This document shows, piece after piece, positions 23,069 through 36,335 of a stretch of DNA of 64,000 bases. Position 1 is the stretch's first letter, and each line of letters starts with the position of its first letter. The position numbers were made by a program, and so were the translations under genes. Origin of the DNA: Hydractinia symbiolongicarpus (taxonomy: Eukaryota; Cnidaria; Hydrozoa; Anthoathecata; Hydractiniidae); assembly GCF_029227915.1 (NCBI RefSeq), contig NC_079879.1:15874001-15938000 (forward strand). Direction: 5' to 3'. Under the pieces are notes generated by a model, which did not search any database, was not told the origin of the DNA, and saw only the letters and a list, made by a program, of their open reading frames with translations.

Positions 23069-25434
23069 ATGGCCTTTTGCAGTCTAATAAAGGCCTCACA
23101 CGTAAATCACGCGGTTCCATTCGCCTGTGCAGGTTACTATTGGACTATTCCTTCCAGACTCATTGCGCCACAACGTCCCAAGTCGTTTTCATTAGCGCCG
23201 TTGCCTTAGAACACTCTTAACTACGTGCACAGTCCTATAAAGGATGTAATATGGCCTTTTGCAGTCTAATAAAGGCCTCACACGTAAATCACGTGTTTCC
23301 ATTTGCCTGTGCAGGTTACCATTGGACAATTACTTCCAGTCTCAATGCACTGCAACGTCCCAAGTCGTTTTCATTGGCGTAGTTGCCTTAGAACACTCTT
23401 AAGTACGTGCACAGTCCTATAAAGTCTGTATTATAGCCTTTTGCAGTCTAATAAAGTCCTCACACGTAAATCACGTGGCTTCACCGGTGTGCACAGGTTA
23501 CCATTGGCCTAGTCCTTCATGTCTCAATGTGCTACAACGTCCCAAGTCGTTTTCATTGGCGAAGTTGCCTTAGAACACTCTTTACTACGTGCACAGCCCT
23601 ATAAAGGCTGTAATATGGCCTTTTGCAGTCTAATAAAGGCCTCACACGTAAATCACGTGGTTCCATCTGCCTGCGCAGGGTACCAGTGGACTAATTGTTC
23701 CACTCTCAATGTGCTACAACGTCCCAAGTCGTTTTTATTAGCGCCGTTGCTTTACAACACTCTTAACTACCTGCACAGTCCTATAAAGGCTGTAATATGA
23801 CCTTTTGCAGTCTAATAAAGTCCTCACACGTAAATCACGTGGCTTCACGGTCTGCGCAGGTTACCATTGGCCTAGTCCTTCAAATCTCAATGTGCTACAA
23901 CGTCCCAAGTCGTTTTCATTGGCGAAGTTGCCTTAGAACACTCTTTACTACGTGCACAGTCCTATAAAGGCTGTAATATGGCCTTTTGCAGTCTAATAAA
24001 GGCCTCACACGTAAATCACGCGGTTCCATTCGCCTGTGCAGGTTACCATTGGACTATTCCTTCCAGTCTCATTGCGCCACAACGTCCCAAGTCGTTTTCA
24101 TTAGCGCCGTTGCCTTAGAACACTCTTAACTACGTGCACAGTCCTATAAAGGATGTAATATGGCCTTTTGCAGTCTAATAAAGGCCTCACACGTAAATCA
24201 CGTGGTTCCATTTCCTGTGCAGGTTACCATTGGCCTAGTCCTTCCAGTCTCAATGCGCTACAACGTCCCAAGTTCTTTTCATTGGCGAAGTTGCCTTACA
24301 ACACTCTTAACTAGGTGCACAGTCCTATAAAGGCTGTAATATGGCCTTTTGCAGTCTAATAAAGGCCTCACACGTAAATCACGTGGTTCCATTTGCCTGT
24401 GCAGGTTACCATTGGACTATTCCTTCCAGTCTCAATGTGCTACAACGTCCCAAGTCGTTTTCATTAGCGCCGTTGCTTTACAACACTCTTAACTACGCGC
24501 ACAGGCCTATAAAGGCTGTAATATGGCCTTTTGCAGTCTAATAAAGGCCTCACACGTAAATCACGTGGTTTCACCTGTCTGCGCAGGTTACCATTGGCCT
24601 AGTCCTTCAAATCTCAATGTGCTACAACGTCCCAAGTCGTTTTCATTGGCGAAGTTGCCTTAGAACACTCTTTACTACGTGCACAGTCCTATAAAGGCTG
24701 TAATATGGCCTTTTGCAGTCTAATAAAGGCCTTACACGTAAATCATGCGGTTCCATTCGCCTGTGCAGGTTACCATTGGACTATTCCTTCCAGTCTCATT
24801 GCACCACAACGTCCCAAGTCGTTTTCATTAGCGCCGTTGCCTTAGAACACTCTTAACTACGTGCACAGTCCTATAAAGGATGTAATATGGCCTTTTGCAG
24901 TCTAATAAAGGCCTCACACGTAAATCACGTGGTTCCATTTGCCTGTGCAGGTTACCATTGGACAATTACTTCCAGTCTCAATGCGCTGCAACGTCCCAAG
25001 TCGTTTTCATTGGCGAAGTTGCCTTAGAACACTCTTAAGTACGTGCAAAGTCCTATAAAGTCTGTATTATAGCCTTTTGCAGTCTAATAAAGTCCTCACA
25101 CGTAAATCACGTGGCTTCACCGGTCTGCACAGGTTACCATTGGCCTAATCCTTCATGTCTCAATGTGCTACAACGTCCCAAGTCGTTTTCATTGGCGAAG
25201 TTGCCTTAGAACACTCTTTACTACGTGCACAGCCCTATAAAGGCTGTAATATGGCCTTTTGCAGTCTAATAAAGGCCTCACACGTAAATCATGCGGTTCC
25301 ATTCGCCTGTGCAGGTTACCATTGGACTATTCCTTCCAGTCTCATTGCGCCACAACGTCCCAAGTCGTTTTCATTAGCGCCGTTGCCTTAGAACACTCTT
25401 ACCTACGTGCACAGCCCTATAAAGGCTGTAATAT

Positions 25435-25459
25435 GGACTTTTGCAGTCTAATAAAGTCC
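25435..25459 (+). other. Inverted repeat with both arms changed (representative of 13)
   Basis: Here the arms are GGACTTT (25,435-25,441) and AAAGTCC (25,453-25,459), still perfect reverse complements, whereas the usual pair is GGCCTTT and AAAGGCC. Of 17 monomers with GGACTTT, 13 have the matching AAAGTCC (starts 25,433, 30,157, 35,426, 39,791, 41,246, 47,430, 51,067, 57,255, 59,255, 59,618, 62,161, 62,524 and 63,782). The exceptions are 7,446, 10,353 and 16,894 (AAAGGCC) and 62,888 (AAAGACC). Confidence 0.6.
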
Positions 25460-25796
25460 TCACACGTAAATCACGTGGCTTCACCGGTCTGCACAGGTTA
25501 CCATTGGCCTAGTCCTTCATGTCTCAATGTGCTACAACGTCCCAAGTCGTTTTCATTGGCGAAGTTGCCTTAGAACACTCTTTACTACGTGCACAGTCCT
25601 ATAAAGGCTGTAATATGGCCTTTTGCAGTCTAATAAAGGCCTCACACGTAAATCACGCAGTTCCATTCGCCTGTGCAGGTTACCATTGGACTATTCCTTC
25701 CAATCTCATTGCGCCACAACGTCCCAAGTCGTTTTCATTATCGCCGTTGCCTTAGAACACTCTTAACTACGTGCACAGTCCTATAAAGGCTGTAAT

Positions 25797-28700
25797 ATGG
25801 CCTTTTGCAGTCTAATAAAGGCCTCACACGTAAATCACGTGGTTCCATTTGCCTGTGCAGGTTACTATTGGACTATTCCTTCCAGTCTCAATGTGCTACA
25901 ACGTCCCAAGTCGTTTTCATTAGCGTTGTTGCTTTACAACACTCTTAACTACGTGCACAGGCCTATAAAGGCTGTAATATGGCCTTTTGCAGTCTATTAA
26001 AGGCCTCACACGTAAATCACGTGGTTTCACCTGTCTGCGCAGGTTACCATTGGCCTAGTCCTTCCAGTCTCAATGCGCTACAACCTCCCAATTCGTTTTC
26101 ATTATCGCCGTTGCCTTACAACACTCTTAACTACCTGCACAGTCCTATAAAGGCTGTAATATGGCCTTTTGCAGTCTAATAAAGTCCTCACACGTAAATC
26201 ACGTGGCTTCTCCGGTCTGCGCAGGTTACCATTGGCCTAGTCCTTCCAGTCTCAATGCGCTACAACGTCCCAAGTTTTTTTTATTGGCGAAGTTGCCTTA
26301 GAACACTCTTTACTACGTCCACAGTCCTATAAAGGCTGTAATATGGCCTTTTGCAGTCTAATAAAGGCCTCACACGTAAATCACGTGGTTCCATTTGACT
26401 GTGCAGGTTACCATTGGACTATTCCTTCCAGTCTCAATGCGCTACAACGTCCCAAGTCGCTTTCATTAGCGCCGTTGCTTTACACAACAGTCTACGTGCA
26501 CAGTCCTATAAAGGCTGTAATATGGCCTTTTGCAGTCTAATAAAGGCCTTACACGTAAATCACGTGGTTTCACCTGTCTGTGCAGGTTACCATTGGCCTA
26601 GCCCTTCCAGTCTCAATGTGCTACAACGTCCTAAGTCAATTTCCTTATTGCCGTTGCTTTACAACACTATTAACTACGTGCACAGTCCAATAAAGGCTGT
26701 AATATAGCCTTTTTCAGTCCAGTAAAGGCCTCACACGTAAATCACGTGGTTCCATCTGCCTGTGCAGGTTACCATTAGACTATTCCTTACAGTCTCAATG
26801 CGCTACAACGTCCCAAGTCGTTTTCATTGGCGAAGTTGCTTTAGAACACTCTTTACTACGTGCACAGTCCTATAAAGGCTGTAATATGGCCTTTTGCAGT
26901 CTAATAAAGGCCTCACACGTAAATCACGCGGTTCCATTCGCCTGTGCAGGTTACCATTGGACTATTCCTTCCAGTCTCATTGCACCACAACGTCCCAAGT
27001 CGTTTTCATTAGCGCCGTTGCCTTAGAACACTCTTAACTACGTGCACAGTCCTATAAAGGATGTAATATGGCCTTTTGCAGTCTAATAAAGGCCTCACAC
27101 GTAAATCACGTGGTTCCATTTCCTGTGCAGGTTACCATTGGCCTAGTCCTTCCAGTGTCAATGCGCTACAACGTCCCAAGTTTTTTTCATTGGCGAAGTT
27201 GCCTCCAACACTCTTAACTAGGTGCACAGTCCTATAAAGTCTGTATTATAGCCTTTTGCAGTCTAATAAAGTCCTCACACGTAAATCACGTGGCTTCGCC
27301 GGTGTGCACAGGTTACCATTGCCCTAGTCCTTCATGTCTCAATGTGCTACAACGTCCCAAGTCGTTTTCATTGGCGAAGTTGCCTTAGAACACTCTTTAC
27401 TACGTGCACAGCCCTATAAAGGCTGTAATATGGCCTTTTGCAGTCTAATAAAGGCCTCACACGTAAATCACGTGGTTCCATCTGCCTGCGCAGGTTACCA
27501 GTGGACTAATTGTTCCACTCTCAATGTGCTACAACGTCCCAAGTCGTTTTCATTAGCGCCGTTGCTTTACAACACTCTTAACTACCTGCACAGTCCTATA
27601 AAGGCTGTAATATGGCCTTTTGCAGTTTAATAAATTCCTCACACGTAAATCACGTGGCTTCACGGTCTGCGCAGGTTACCATTGGCCTAGTCCTTCAAAT
27701 CTCAATGTGCTACAACTTTCCAAGTCGTTTTCATTGGCGAAGTTGCCTTAGAACACTCTTTACTACGTGCACAGTCCTATAAAGGCTGTAATATGGCCTT
27801 TTGCAGTCTAATAAAGGCCTCACACGTAAATCACGCGGTTCCATTCGCCTGTGCAGGTTACTATTGGACTATTCCTTCCAGACTCATTGCGCCACAACGT
27901 CCCAAGTCGTTTTCATTAGCGCCGTTGCCTTAGAACACTCTTAACTACGTGCACAGTCCTATAAAGGATGTAATATGGCCTTTTGCAGTCTAATAAAGGC
28001 CTCACACGTAAATCACGTGGTTCCATTTGCCTGTGCAGGTTACCATTGGACAATTACTTCCAGTCTCAATGCACTGCAACGTCCCAAGTCGTTTTCATTG
28101 GCGTAGTTGCCTTAGAACACTCTTAAGTACGTGCACAGTCCTATAAAGTCTGTATTATAGCCTTTTGCAGTCTAATAAAGTCCTCACACGTAAATCACGT
28201 GGCTTCACCGGTGTGCACAGGTTACCATTGGCCTAGTCCTTCATGTCTCAATGTGCTACAACGTCCCAAGTCGTTTTCATTGGCGAAGTTGCCTTAGAAC
28301 ACTCTTTACTACGTGCACAGCCCTATAAAGGCTGTAATATGGCCTTTTGCAGTCTAATAAAGGCCTCACACGTAAATCACGTGGTTCCATCTGCCTGCGC
28401 AGGGTACCAGTGGACTAATTGTTCCACTCTCAATGTGCTACAACGTCCCAAGTCGTTTTTATTAGCGCCGTTGCTTTACAACACTCTTAACTACCTGCAC
28501 AGTCCTATAAAGGCTGTAATATGACCTTTTGCAGTCTAATAAAGTCCTCACACGTAAATCACGTGGCTTCACGGTCTGCGCAGGTTACCATTGGCCTAGT
28601 CCTTCAAATCTCAATGTGCTACAACGTCCCAAGTCGTTTTCATTGGCGAAGTTGCCTTAGAACACTCTTTACTACGTGCACAGTCCTATAAAGGCTGTAA

Positions 28701-31066
28701 TATGGCCTTTTGCAGTCTAATAAAGGCCTCACACGTAAATCATGCGGTTCCATTCGCCTGTGCAGGTTACCATTGGACTATTCCTTCCAGTCTCATTGCG
28801 CCACAACGTCCCAAGTCGTTTTCATTAGCGCCGTTGCCTTAGAACACTCTTAACTACGTGCACAGTCCTATAAAGGATGTAATATGGCCTTTTGCAGTCT
28901 AATAAAGGCCTCACACGTAAATCACGTGGTTCCATTTCCTGTGCAGGTTACCATTGGCCTAGTCCTTCCAGTCTCAATGCGCTACAACGTCCCAAGTTCT
29001 TTTCATTGGCGAAGTTGCCTTACAACACTCTTAACTAGGTGCACAGTCCTATAAAGGCTGTAATATGGCCTTTTGCAGTCTAATAAAGGCCTCACACGTA
29101 AATCACGTGGTTCCATTTGCCTGTGCAGGTTACCATTGGACTATTCCTTCCAGTCTCAATGTGCTACAACGTCCCAAGTCGTTTTCATTAGCGCCGTTGC
29201 TTTACAACACTCTTAACTACGCGCACAGGCCTATAAAGGCTGTAATATGGCCTTTTGCAGTCTAATAAAGGCCTCACACGTAAATCACGTGGTTTCACCT
29301 GTCTGCACAGGTTACCATTGGCCTAGTCCTTCAAATCTCAATGTGCTACAACGTCCCAAGTCGTTTTCATTGGCGAAGTTGCCTTAGAACACTCTTTACT
29401 ACGTGCACAGTCCTATAAAGGCTGTAATATGGCCTTTTGCAGTCTAATAAAGGCCTTACACGTAAATCATGCGGTTCCATTCGCCTGTGCAGGTTACCAT
29501 TGGACTATTCCTTCCAGTCTCATTGCGCCACAACGTCCCAAGTCGTTTTCATTAGCGCCGTTGCCTTAGAACACTCTTAACTACGTGCACAGTCCTATAA
29601 AGGATGTAATATGGCCTTTTGCAGTCTAATAAAGGCCTCACACGTAAATCACGTGGTTCCATTTGCCTGTGCAGGTTACCATTGGACAATTACTTCCAGT
29701 CTCAATGCGCTGCAACGTCCCAAGTCGTTTTCATTGGCGAAGTTGCCTTAGAACACTCTTAAGTACGTGCAAAGTCCTATAAAGTCTGTATTATAGCCTT
29801 TTGCAGTCTAATAAAGTCCTCACACGTAAATCACGTGGCTTCACCGGTCTGCACAGGTTACCATTGGCCTAATCCTTCATGTCTCAATGTGCTACAACGT
29901 CCCAAGTCGTTTTCATTGGCGAAGTTGCCTTAGAACACTCTTTACTACGTGCACAGCCCTATAAAGGCTGTAATATGGCCTTTTGCAGTCTAATAAAGGC
30001 CTCACACGTAAATCATGCGGTTCCATTCGCCTGTGCAGGTTACCATTGGACTATTCCTTCCAGTCTCATTGCGCCACAACGTCCCAAGTCGTTTTCATTA
30101 GCGCCGTTGCCTTAGAACACTCTTACCTACGTGCATAGTCCTATAAAGGCTGTAATATGGACTTTTGCAGTCTAATAAAGTCCTCACACGTAAATCACGT
30201 GGCTTCACCGGTCTGCACAGGTTACCATTGGCCTAGTCCTTCATGTCTCAATGTGCTACAACGTCCCAAGTCGTTTTCATTGGCGAAGTTGCCTTAGAAC
30301 ACTCTTTACTACGTGCACAGTCCTATAAAGGCTGTAATATGGCCTTTTGCAGTCTAATAAAGGCCTCACACGTAAATCACGCAGTTCCATTCGCCTGTGC
30401 AGGTTACCATTGGACTATTCCTTCCAGTCTCATTGCGCCACAACGTCCCAAGTCGTTTTCATTATCGCCGTTGCCTTAGAACACTCTTAACTACGTGCAC
30501 AGTCCTATAAAGGATGTAATATGGCCTTTTGCAGTCTAATAAAGGCCTCACACGTAAATCACGTGGTTCCATTTGCCTGTGCAGGTTACCATTGGACAAT
30601 TACTTCCAGTCTCAATGCGCTGCAACGTCCCAAGTCGTTTTCATTGGCAAAGTTGCCTTAGAACACTCTTAAGTACGTGCAAAGTCCTATAAAGTCTGTA
30701 TTATAGCCTTTTGCATTCTAATAAAGTCCTCACACGTAAATCACGTGGCTTCACCGGTCTGCACAGGTTACCATTGGCCTAGTCCTTCATGTCTCAATGT
30801 GCTACAACGTCCCAAGTCGTTTTCATTGGCGAAGTTGCCTTAGAACACTCTTTACTACGTGCACAGTCCTATAAAGGCTGTAATATGGCCTTTTGCAGTC
30901 TAATAAAGGCCTCACACGTAAATCACGCAGTTCCATTCGCCTGTGCAGGTTACCATTGGACTATTCCTTCCAGTCTCATTGCGCCACAACGTCCCAAGTC
31001 GTTTTCATTAGCGCCGTTGCCTTAGAACACTCTTAACTACGTGCACAGTCCTATAAAGGATGTAAT
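25797..31066 (+). repeat. HOR E copy 2, 29-mer, 5,270 bp
   Basis: Twenty-nine monomers. It has the extra monomer at 26,522, which copy 1 lacks. At the right end, three more monomers (30,521, 30,703, 30,885) repeat 29,611 and its neighbours at an offset of about 910 bp, a further five-monomer step. The tag TTTTGCATTCTAATAAAG occurs at 30,703. Copies 2 and 3 differ at only a few positions noticed by eye. Confidence 0.88.
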
Positions 31067-31247
31067 ATGGCCTTTTGCAGTCTAATAAAGGCCTCACACG
31101 TAAATCACGTGGTTCCATTTCCTGTGCAGGTTACCATTGGCCTAGTCCTTCCAGTCTCAATGCGCTACAACGTCCCAAGTCGTTTTCATTAGCGGTGTTG
31201 CTTTACAACACTCTTAACTACGTGCACAGGCCTATAAAGGCTGTAAT
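31067..31247 (+). repeat. Chimeric monomer at the HOR E copy 2/3 junction
   Basis: The left half is F type (CCATTTCCTGTGCAGG, GGCCTAGTCC), as at 36,336. The right half (TTTTCATTAGCGGTGTTGC then CAGGCCTATAAAGG) belongs to the type at 25,797, which reads AGCGTTGTTGC. The switch lies in the conserved core at about 31,165-31,190. This is the expected footprint of unequal exchange between misaligned monomers. Confidence 0.75.
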
Positions 31248-34200
31248 ATGGCCTTTTGCAGTCTATTAAAGGCCTCACACGTAAATCACGTGGTTTCACC
31301 TGTCTGCGCAGGTTACCATTGGCCTAGTCCTTCCAGTCTCAATGCGCTACAACCTCCCAATTCGTTTTCATTATCGCCGTTGCCTTACAACACTCTTAAC
31401 TACCTGCACAGTCCTATAAAGGCTGTAATATGGCCTTTTGCAGTCTAATAAAGTCCTCACACGTAAATCACGTGGCTTCTCCGGTCTGCGCAGGTTACCA
31501 TTGGCCTAGTCCTTCCAGTCTCAATGCGCTACAACGTCCCAAGTTTTTTTTATTGGCGAAGTTGCCTTAGAACACTCTTTACTACGTCCACAGTCCTATA
31601 AAGGCTGTAATATGGCCTTTTGCAGTCTAATAAAGGCCTCACACGTAAATCACGTGGTTCCATTTGACTGTGCAGGTTACCATTGGACTATTCCTTCCAG
31701 TCTCAATGCGCTACAACGTCCCAAGTCGCTTTCATTAGCGCCGTTGCTTTACACAACAGTCTACGTGCACAGTCCTATAAAGGCTGTAATATGGCCTTTT
31801 GCAGTCTAATAAAGGCCTTACACGTAAATCACGTGGTTTCATCTGTCTGTGCAGGTTACCATTGGCCTAGCCCTTCCAGTCTCAATGTGCTACAACGTCC
31901 TAAGTCAATTTCCTTATTGCCGTTGCTTTACAACACTATTAACTACGTGCACAGTCCAATAAAGGCTGTAATATAGCCTTTTTCAGTCCAGTAAAGGCCT
32001 CACACGTAAATCACGTGGTTCCATCTGCCTGTGCAGGTTACCATTAGACTATTCCTTACAGTCTCAATGCGCTACAACGTCCCAAGTCGTTTTCATTGGC
32101 GAAGTTGCTTTAGAACACTCTTTACTACGTGCACAGTCCTATAAAGGCTGTAATATGGCCTTTTGCCGTCTAATAAAGGCCTCACACGTAAATCACGCGG
32201 TTCCATTCGCCTGTGCAGGTTACCATTGGACTATTCCTTCCAGTCTCATTGCACCACAACGTCCCAAGTCGTTTTCATTAGCGCCGTTGCCTTAGAACAC
32301 TCTTAACTACGTGCACAGTCCTATAAAGGATGTAATATGGCCTTTTGCAGTCTAATAAAGGCCTCACACGTAAATCACGTGGTTCCATTTCCTGTGCAGG
32401 TTACCATTGGCCTAGTCCTTCCAGTGTCAATGCGCTACAACGTCCCAAGTTTTTTTCATTGGCGAAGTTGCCTCCAACACTCTTAACTAGGTGCACAGTC
32501 CTATAAAGTCTGTATTATAGCCTTTTGCAGTCTAATAAAGTCCTCACACGTAAATCACGTGGCTTCGCCGGTGTGCACAGGTTACCATTGCCCTAGTCCT
32601 TCATGTCTCAATGTGCTACAACGTCCCAAGTCGTTTTCATTGGCGAAGTTGCCTTAGAACACTCTTTACTACGTGCACAGCCCTATAAAGGCTGTAATAT
32701 GGCCTTTTGCAGTCTAATAAAGGCCTCACACGTAAATCACGTGGTTCCATCTGCCTGCGCAGGTTACCAGTGGACTAATTGTTCCACTCTCAATGTGCTA
32801 CAACGTCCCAAGTCGTTTTCATTAGCGCCGTTGCTTTACAACACTCTTAACTACCTGCACAGTCCTATAAAGGCTGTAATATGGCCTTTTGCAGTTTAAT
32901 AAATTCCTCACACGTAAATCACGTGGCTTCACGGTCTGCGCAGGTTACCATTGGCCTAGTCCTTCAAATCTCAATGTGCTACAACTTTCCAAGTCGTTTT
33001 CATTGGCGAAGTTGCCTTAGAACACTCTTTACTACGTGCACAGTCCTATAAAGGCTGTAATATGGCCTTTTGCAGTCTAATAAAGGCCTCACACGTAAAT
33101 CACGCGGTTCCATTCGCCTGTGCAGGTTACTATTGGACTATTCCTTCCAGACTCATTGCGCCACAACGTCCCAAGTCGTTTTCATTAGCGCCGTTGCCTT
33201 AGAACACTCTTAACTACGTGCACAGTCCTATAAAGGATGTAATATGGCCTTTTGCAGTCTAATAAAGGCCTCACACGTAAATCACGTGGTTCCATTTGCC
33301 TGTGCAGGTTACCATTGGACAATTACTTCCAGTCTCAATGCACTGCAACGTCCCAAGTCGTTTTCATTGGCGTAGTTGCCTTAGAACACTCTTAAGTACG
33401 TGCACAGTCCTATAAAGTCTGTATTATAGCCTTTTGCAGTCTAATAAAGTCCTCACACGTAAATCACGTGGCTTCACCGGTGTGCACAGGTTACCATTGG
33501 CCTAGTCCTTCATGTCTCAATGTGCTACAACGTCCCAAGTCGTTTTCATTGGCGAAGTTGCCTTAGAACACTCTTTACTACGTGCACAGCCCTATAAAGG
33601 CTGTAATATGGCCTTTTGCAGTCTAATAAAGGCCTCACACGTAAATCACGTGGTTCCATCTGCCTGCGCAGGGTACCAGTGGACTAATTGTTCCACTCTC
33701 AATGTGCTACAACGTCCCAAGTCGTTTTTATTAGCGCCGTTGCTTTACAACACTCTTAACTACCTGCACAGTCCTATAAAGGCTGTAATATGACCTTTTG
33801 CAGTCTAATAAAGTCCTCACACGTAAATCACGTGGCTTCACGGTCTGCGCAGGTTACCATTGGCCTAGTCCTTCAAATCTCAATGTGCTACAACGTCCCA
33901 AGTCGTTTTCATTGGCGAAGTTGCCTTAGAACACTCTTTACTACGTGCACAGTCCTATAAAGGCTGTAATATGGCCTTTTGCAGTCTAATAAAGGCCTCA
34001 CACGTAAATCACGCGGTTCCATTCGCCTGTGCAGGTTACCATTGGACTATTCCTTCCAGTCTCATTGCGCCACAACGTCCCAAGTCGTTTTCATTAGCAC
34101 CGTTGCCTTAGAACACTCTTAACTACGTGCACAGTCCTATAAAGGATGTAATATGGCCTTTTGCAGTCTAATAAAGGCCTCACACGTAAATCACGTGGTT

Positions 34201-36335
34201 CCATTTCCTGTGCAGGTTACCATTGGCCTAGTCCTTCCAGTCTCAATGCGCTACAACGTCCCAAGTTCTTTTCATTGGCGAAGTTGCCTTACAACACTCT
34301 TAACTAGGTGCACAGTCCTATAAAGGCTGTAATATGGCCTTTTGCAGTCTAATAAAGGCCTCACACGTAAATCACGTGGTTCCATTTGCCTGTGCAGGTT
34401 ACCATTGGACTATTCCTTCCAGTCTCAATGTGCTACAACGTCCCAAGTCGTTTTCATTAGCGCCGTTGCTTTACAACACTCTTAACTACGCGCACAGGCC
34501 TATAAAGGCTGTAATATGGCCTTTTGCAGTCTAATAAAGGCCTCACACGTAAATCACGTGGTTTCACCTGTCTGCGCAGGTTACCATTGGCCTAGTCCTT
34601 CAAATCTCAATGTGCTACAACGTCCCAAGTCGTTTTCATTGGCGAAGTTGCCTTAGAACACTCTTTACTACGTGCACAGTCCTATAAAGGCTGTAATATG
34701 GCCTTTTGCAGTCTAATAAAGGCCTTACACGTAAATCATGCGGTTCCATTCGCCTGTGCAGGTTACCATTGGACTATTCCTTCCAGTCTCATTGCGCCAC
34801 AACGTCCCAAGTCGTTTTCATTAGCGCCGTTGCCTTAGAACACTCTTAACTACGTGCACAGTCCTATAAAGGATGTAATATGGCCTTTTGCAGTCTAATA
34901 AAGGCCTCACACGTAAATCACGTGGTTCCATTTGCCTGTGCAGGTTACCATTGGACAATTACTTCCAGTCTCAATGCGCTGCAACGTCCCAAGTCGTTTT
35001 CATTGGCGAAGTTGCCTTAGAACACTCTTAAGTACGTGCAAAGTCCTATAAAGTCTGTATTATAGCCTTTTGCAGTCTAATAAAGTCCTCACACGTAAAT
35101 CACGTGGCTTCACCGGTCTGCACAGGTTCCCATTGGCCTAATCCTTCATGTCTCAATGTGCTACAACGTCCCAAGTCGTTTTCATTGGCGAAGTTGCCTT
35201 AGAACACTCTTTACTACGTGCACAGCCCTATAAAGGCTGTAATATGGCCTTTTGCAGTCTAATAAAGGCCTCACACGTAAATCATGCGGTTCCATTCGCC
35301 TGTGCAGGTTACCATTGGACTATTCCTTCCAGTCTCATTGCGCCACAACGTCCCAAGTCGTTTTCATTAGCGCCGTTGCCTTAGAACACTCTTACCTACG
35401 TGCATAGTCCTATAAAGGCTGTAATATGGACTTTTGCAGTCTAATAAAGTCCTCACACGTAAATCACGTGGCTTCACCGGTCTGCACAGGTTACCATTGG
35501 CCTAGTCCTTCATGTCTCAATGTGCTACAACGTCCCAAGTCGTTTTCATTGGCGAAGTTGCCTTAGAACACTCTTTACTACGTGCACAGTCCTATAAAGG
35601 CTGTAATATGGCCTTTTGCAGTCTAATAAAGGCCTCACACGTAAATCACGCAGTTCCATTCGCCTGTGCAGGTTACCATTGGACTATTCCTTCCAGTCTC
35701 ATTGCGCCACAACGTCCCAAGTCGTTTTCATTATCGCCGTTGCCTTAGAACACTCTTAACTACGTGCACAGTCCTATAAAGGATGTAATATGGCCTTTTG
35801 CAGTCTAATAAAGGCCTCACACGTAAATCACGTGGTTCCATTTGCCTGTGCAGGTTACCATTGGACAATTACTTCCAGTCTCAATGCGCTGCAACGTCCC
35901 AAGTCGTTTTCATTGGCGAAGTTGCCTTAGAACACTCTTAAGTACGTGCAAAGTCCTATAAAGTCTGTATTATAGCCTTTTGCATTCTAATAAAGTCCTC
36001 ACACGTAAATCACGTGGCTTCACCGGTCTGCACAGGTTACCATTGGCCTAGTCCTTCATGTCTCAATGTGCTACAACGTCCCAAGTCGTTTTCATTGGCG
36101 AAGTTGCCTTAGAACACTCTTTACTACGTGCACAGTCCTATAAAGGCTGTAATATGGCCTTTTGCAGTCTAATAAAGGCCTCACACGTAAATCACGCAGT
36201 TCCATTCGCCTGTGCAGGTTACCATTGGACTATTCCTTCCAGTCTCATTGCGCCACAACGTCCCAAGTCGTTTTCATTAGCGCCGTTGCCTTAGAACACT
36301 CTTAACTACGTGCACAGTCCTATAAAGGATGTAAT
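31067..36335 (+). repeat. HOR E copy 3, 29-mer, 5,269 bp
   Basis: This block repeats copy 2 monomer for monomer at an offset of 5,269 bp. Private changes include TTTTGCCGTCTAAT near 32,163, TTTCATCTGTCTG near 31,838, CAGGTTCCCATTGG near 35,125 and TAGCACCG near 34,096. Its first monomer (31,067) is a chimera of an F-type left half and a right half like 25,797. The following sequence from 36,336 starts the same way but keeps the F-type right half, so the tandem series stops there. Confidence 0.88.

Larger units (their letters stand above)
21255..25796 (+). repeat. HOR E copy 1, 25-mer, 4,542 bp
   Basis: First of three consecutive large units. It begins with monomers carrying GGTTACTATTGG and TAGCGTTGTTGC (21,255) and ATTAAAGG (21,437), then the 179-bp copy (21,801), and contains two R-X-Y series (22,524 and 23,433) 909 bp apart. 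Compared with copies 2 and 3 it lacks one monomer after 21,801 and three monomers at its right end. The first absence looks like a deletion, because the older relatives at 9,807 and 16,348 have that monomer. The monomer at 22,344 is 180 bp (CCATTTCCTG and TTGCCTCCAAC). Confidence 0.88.
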
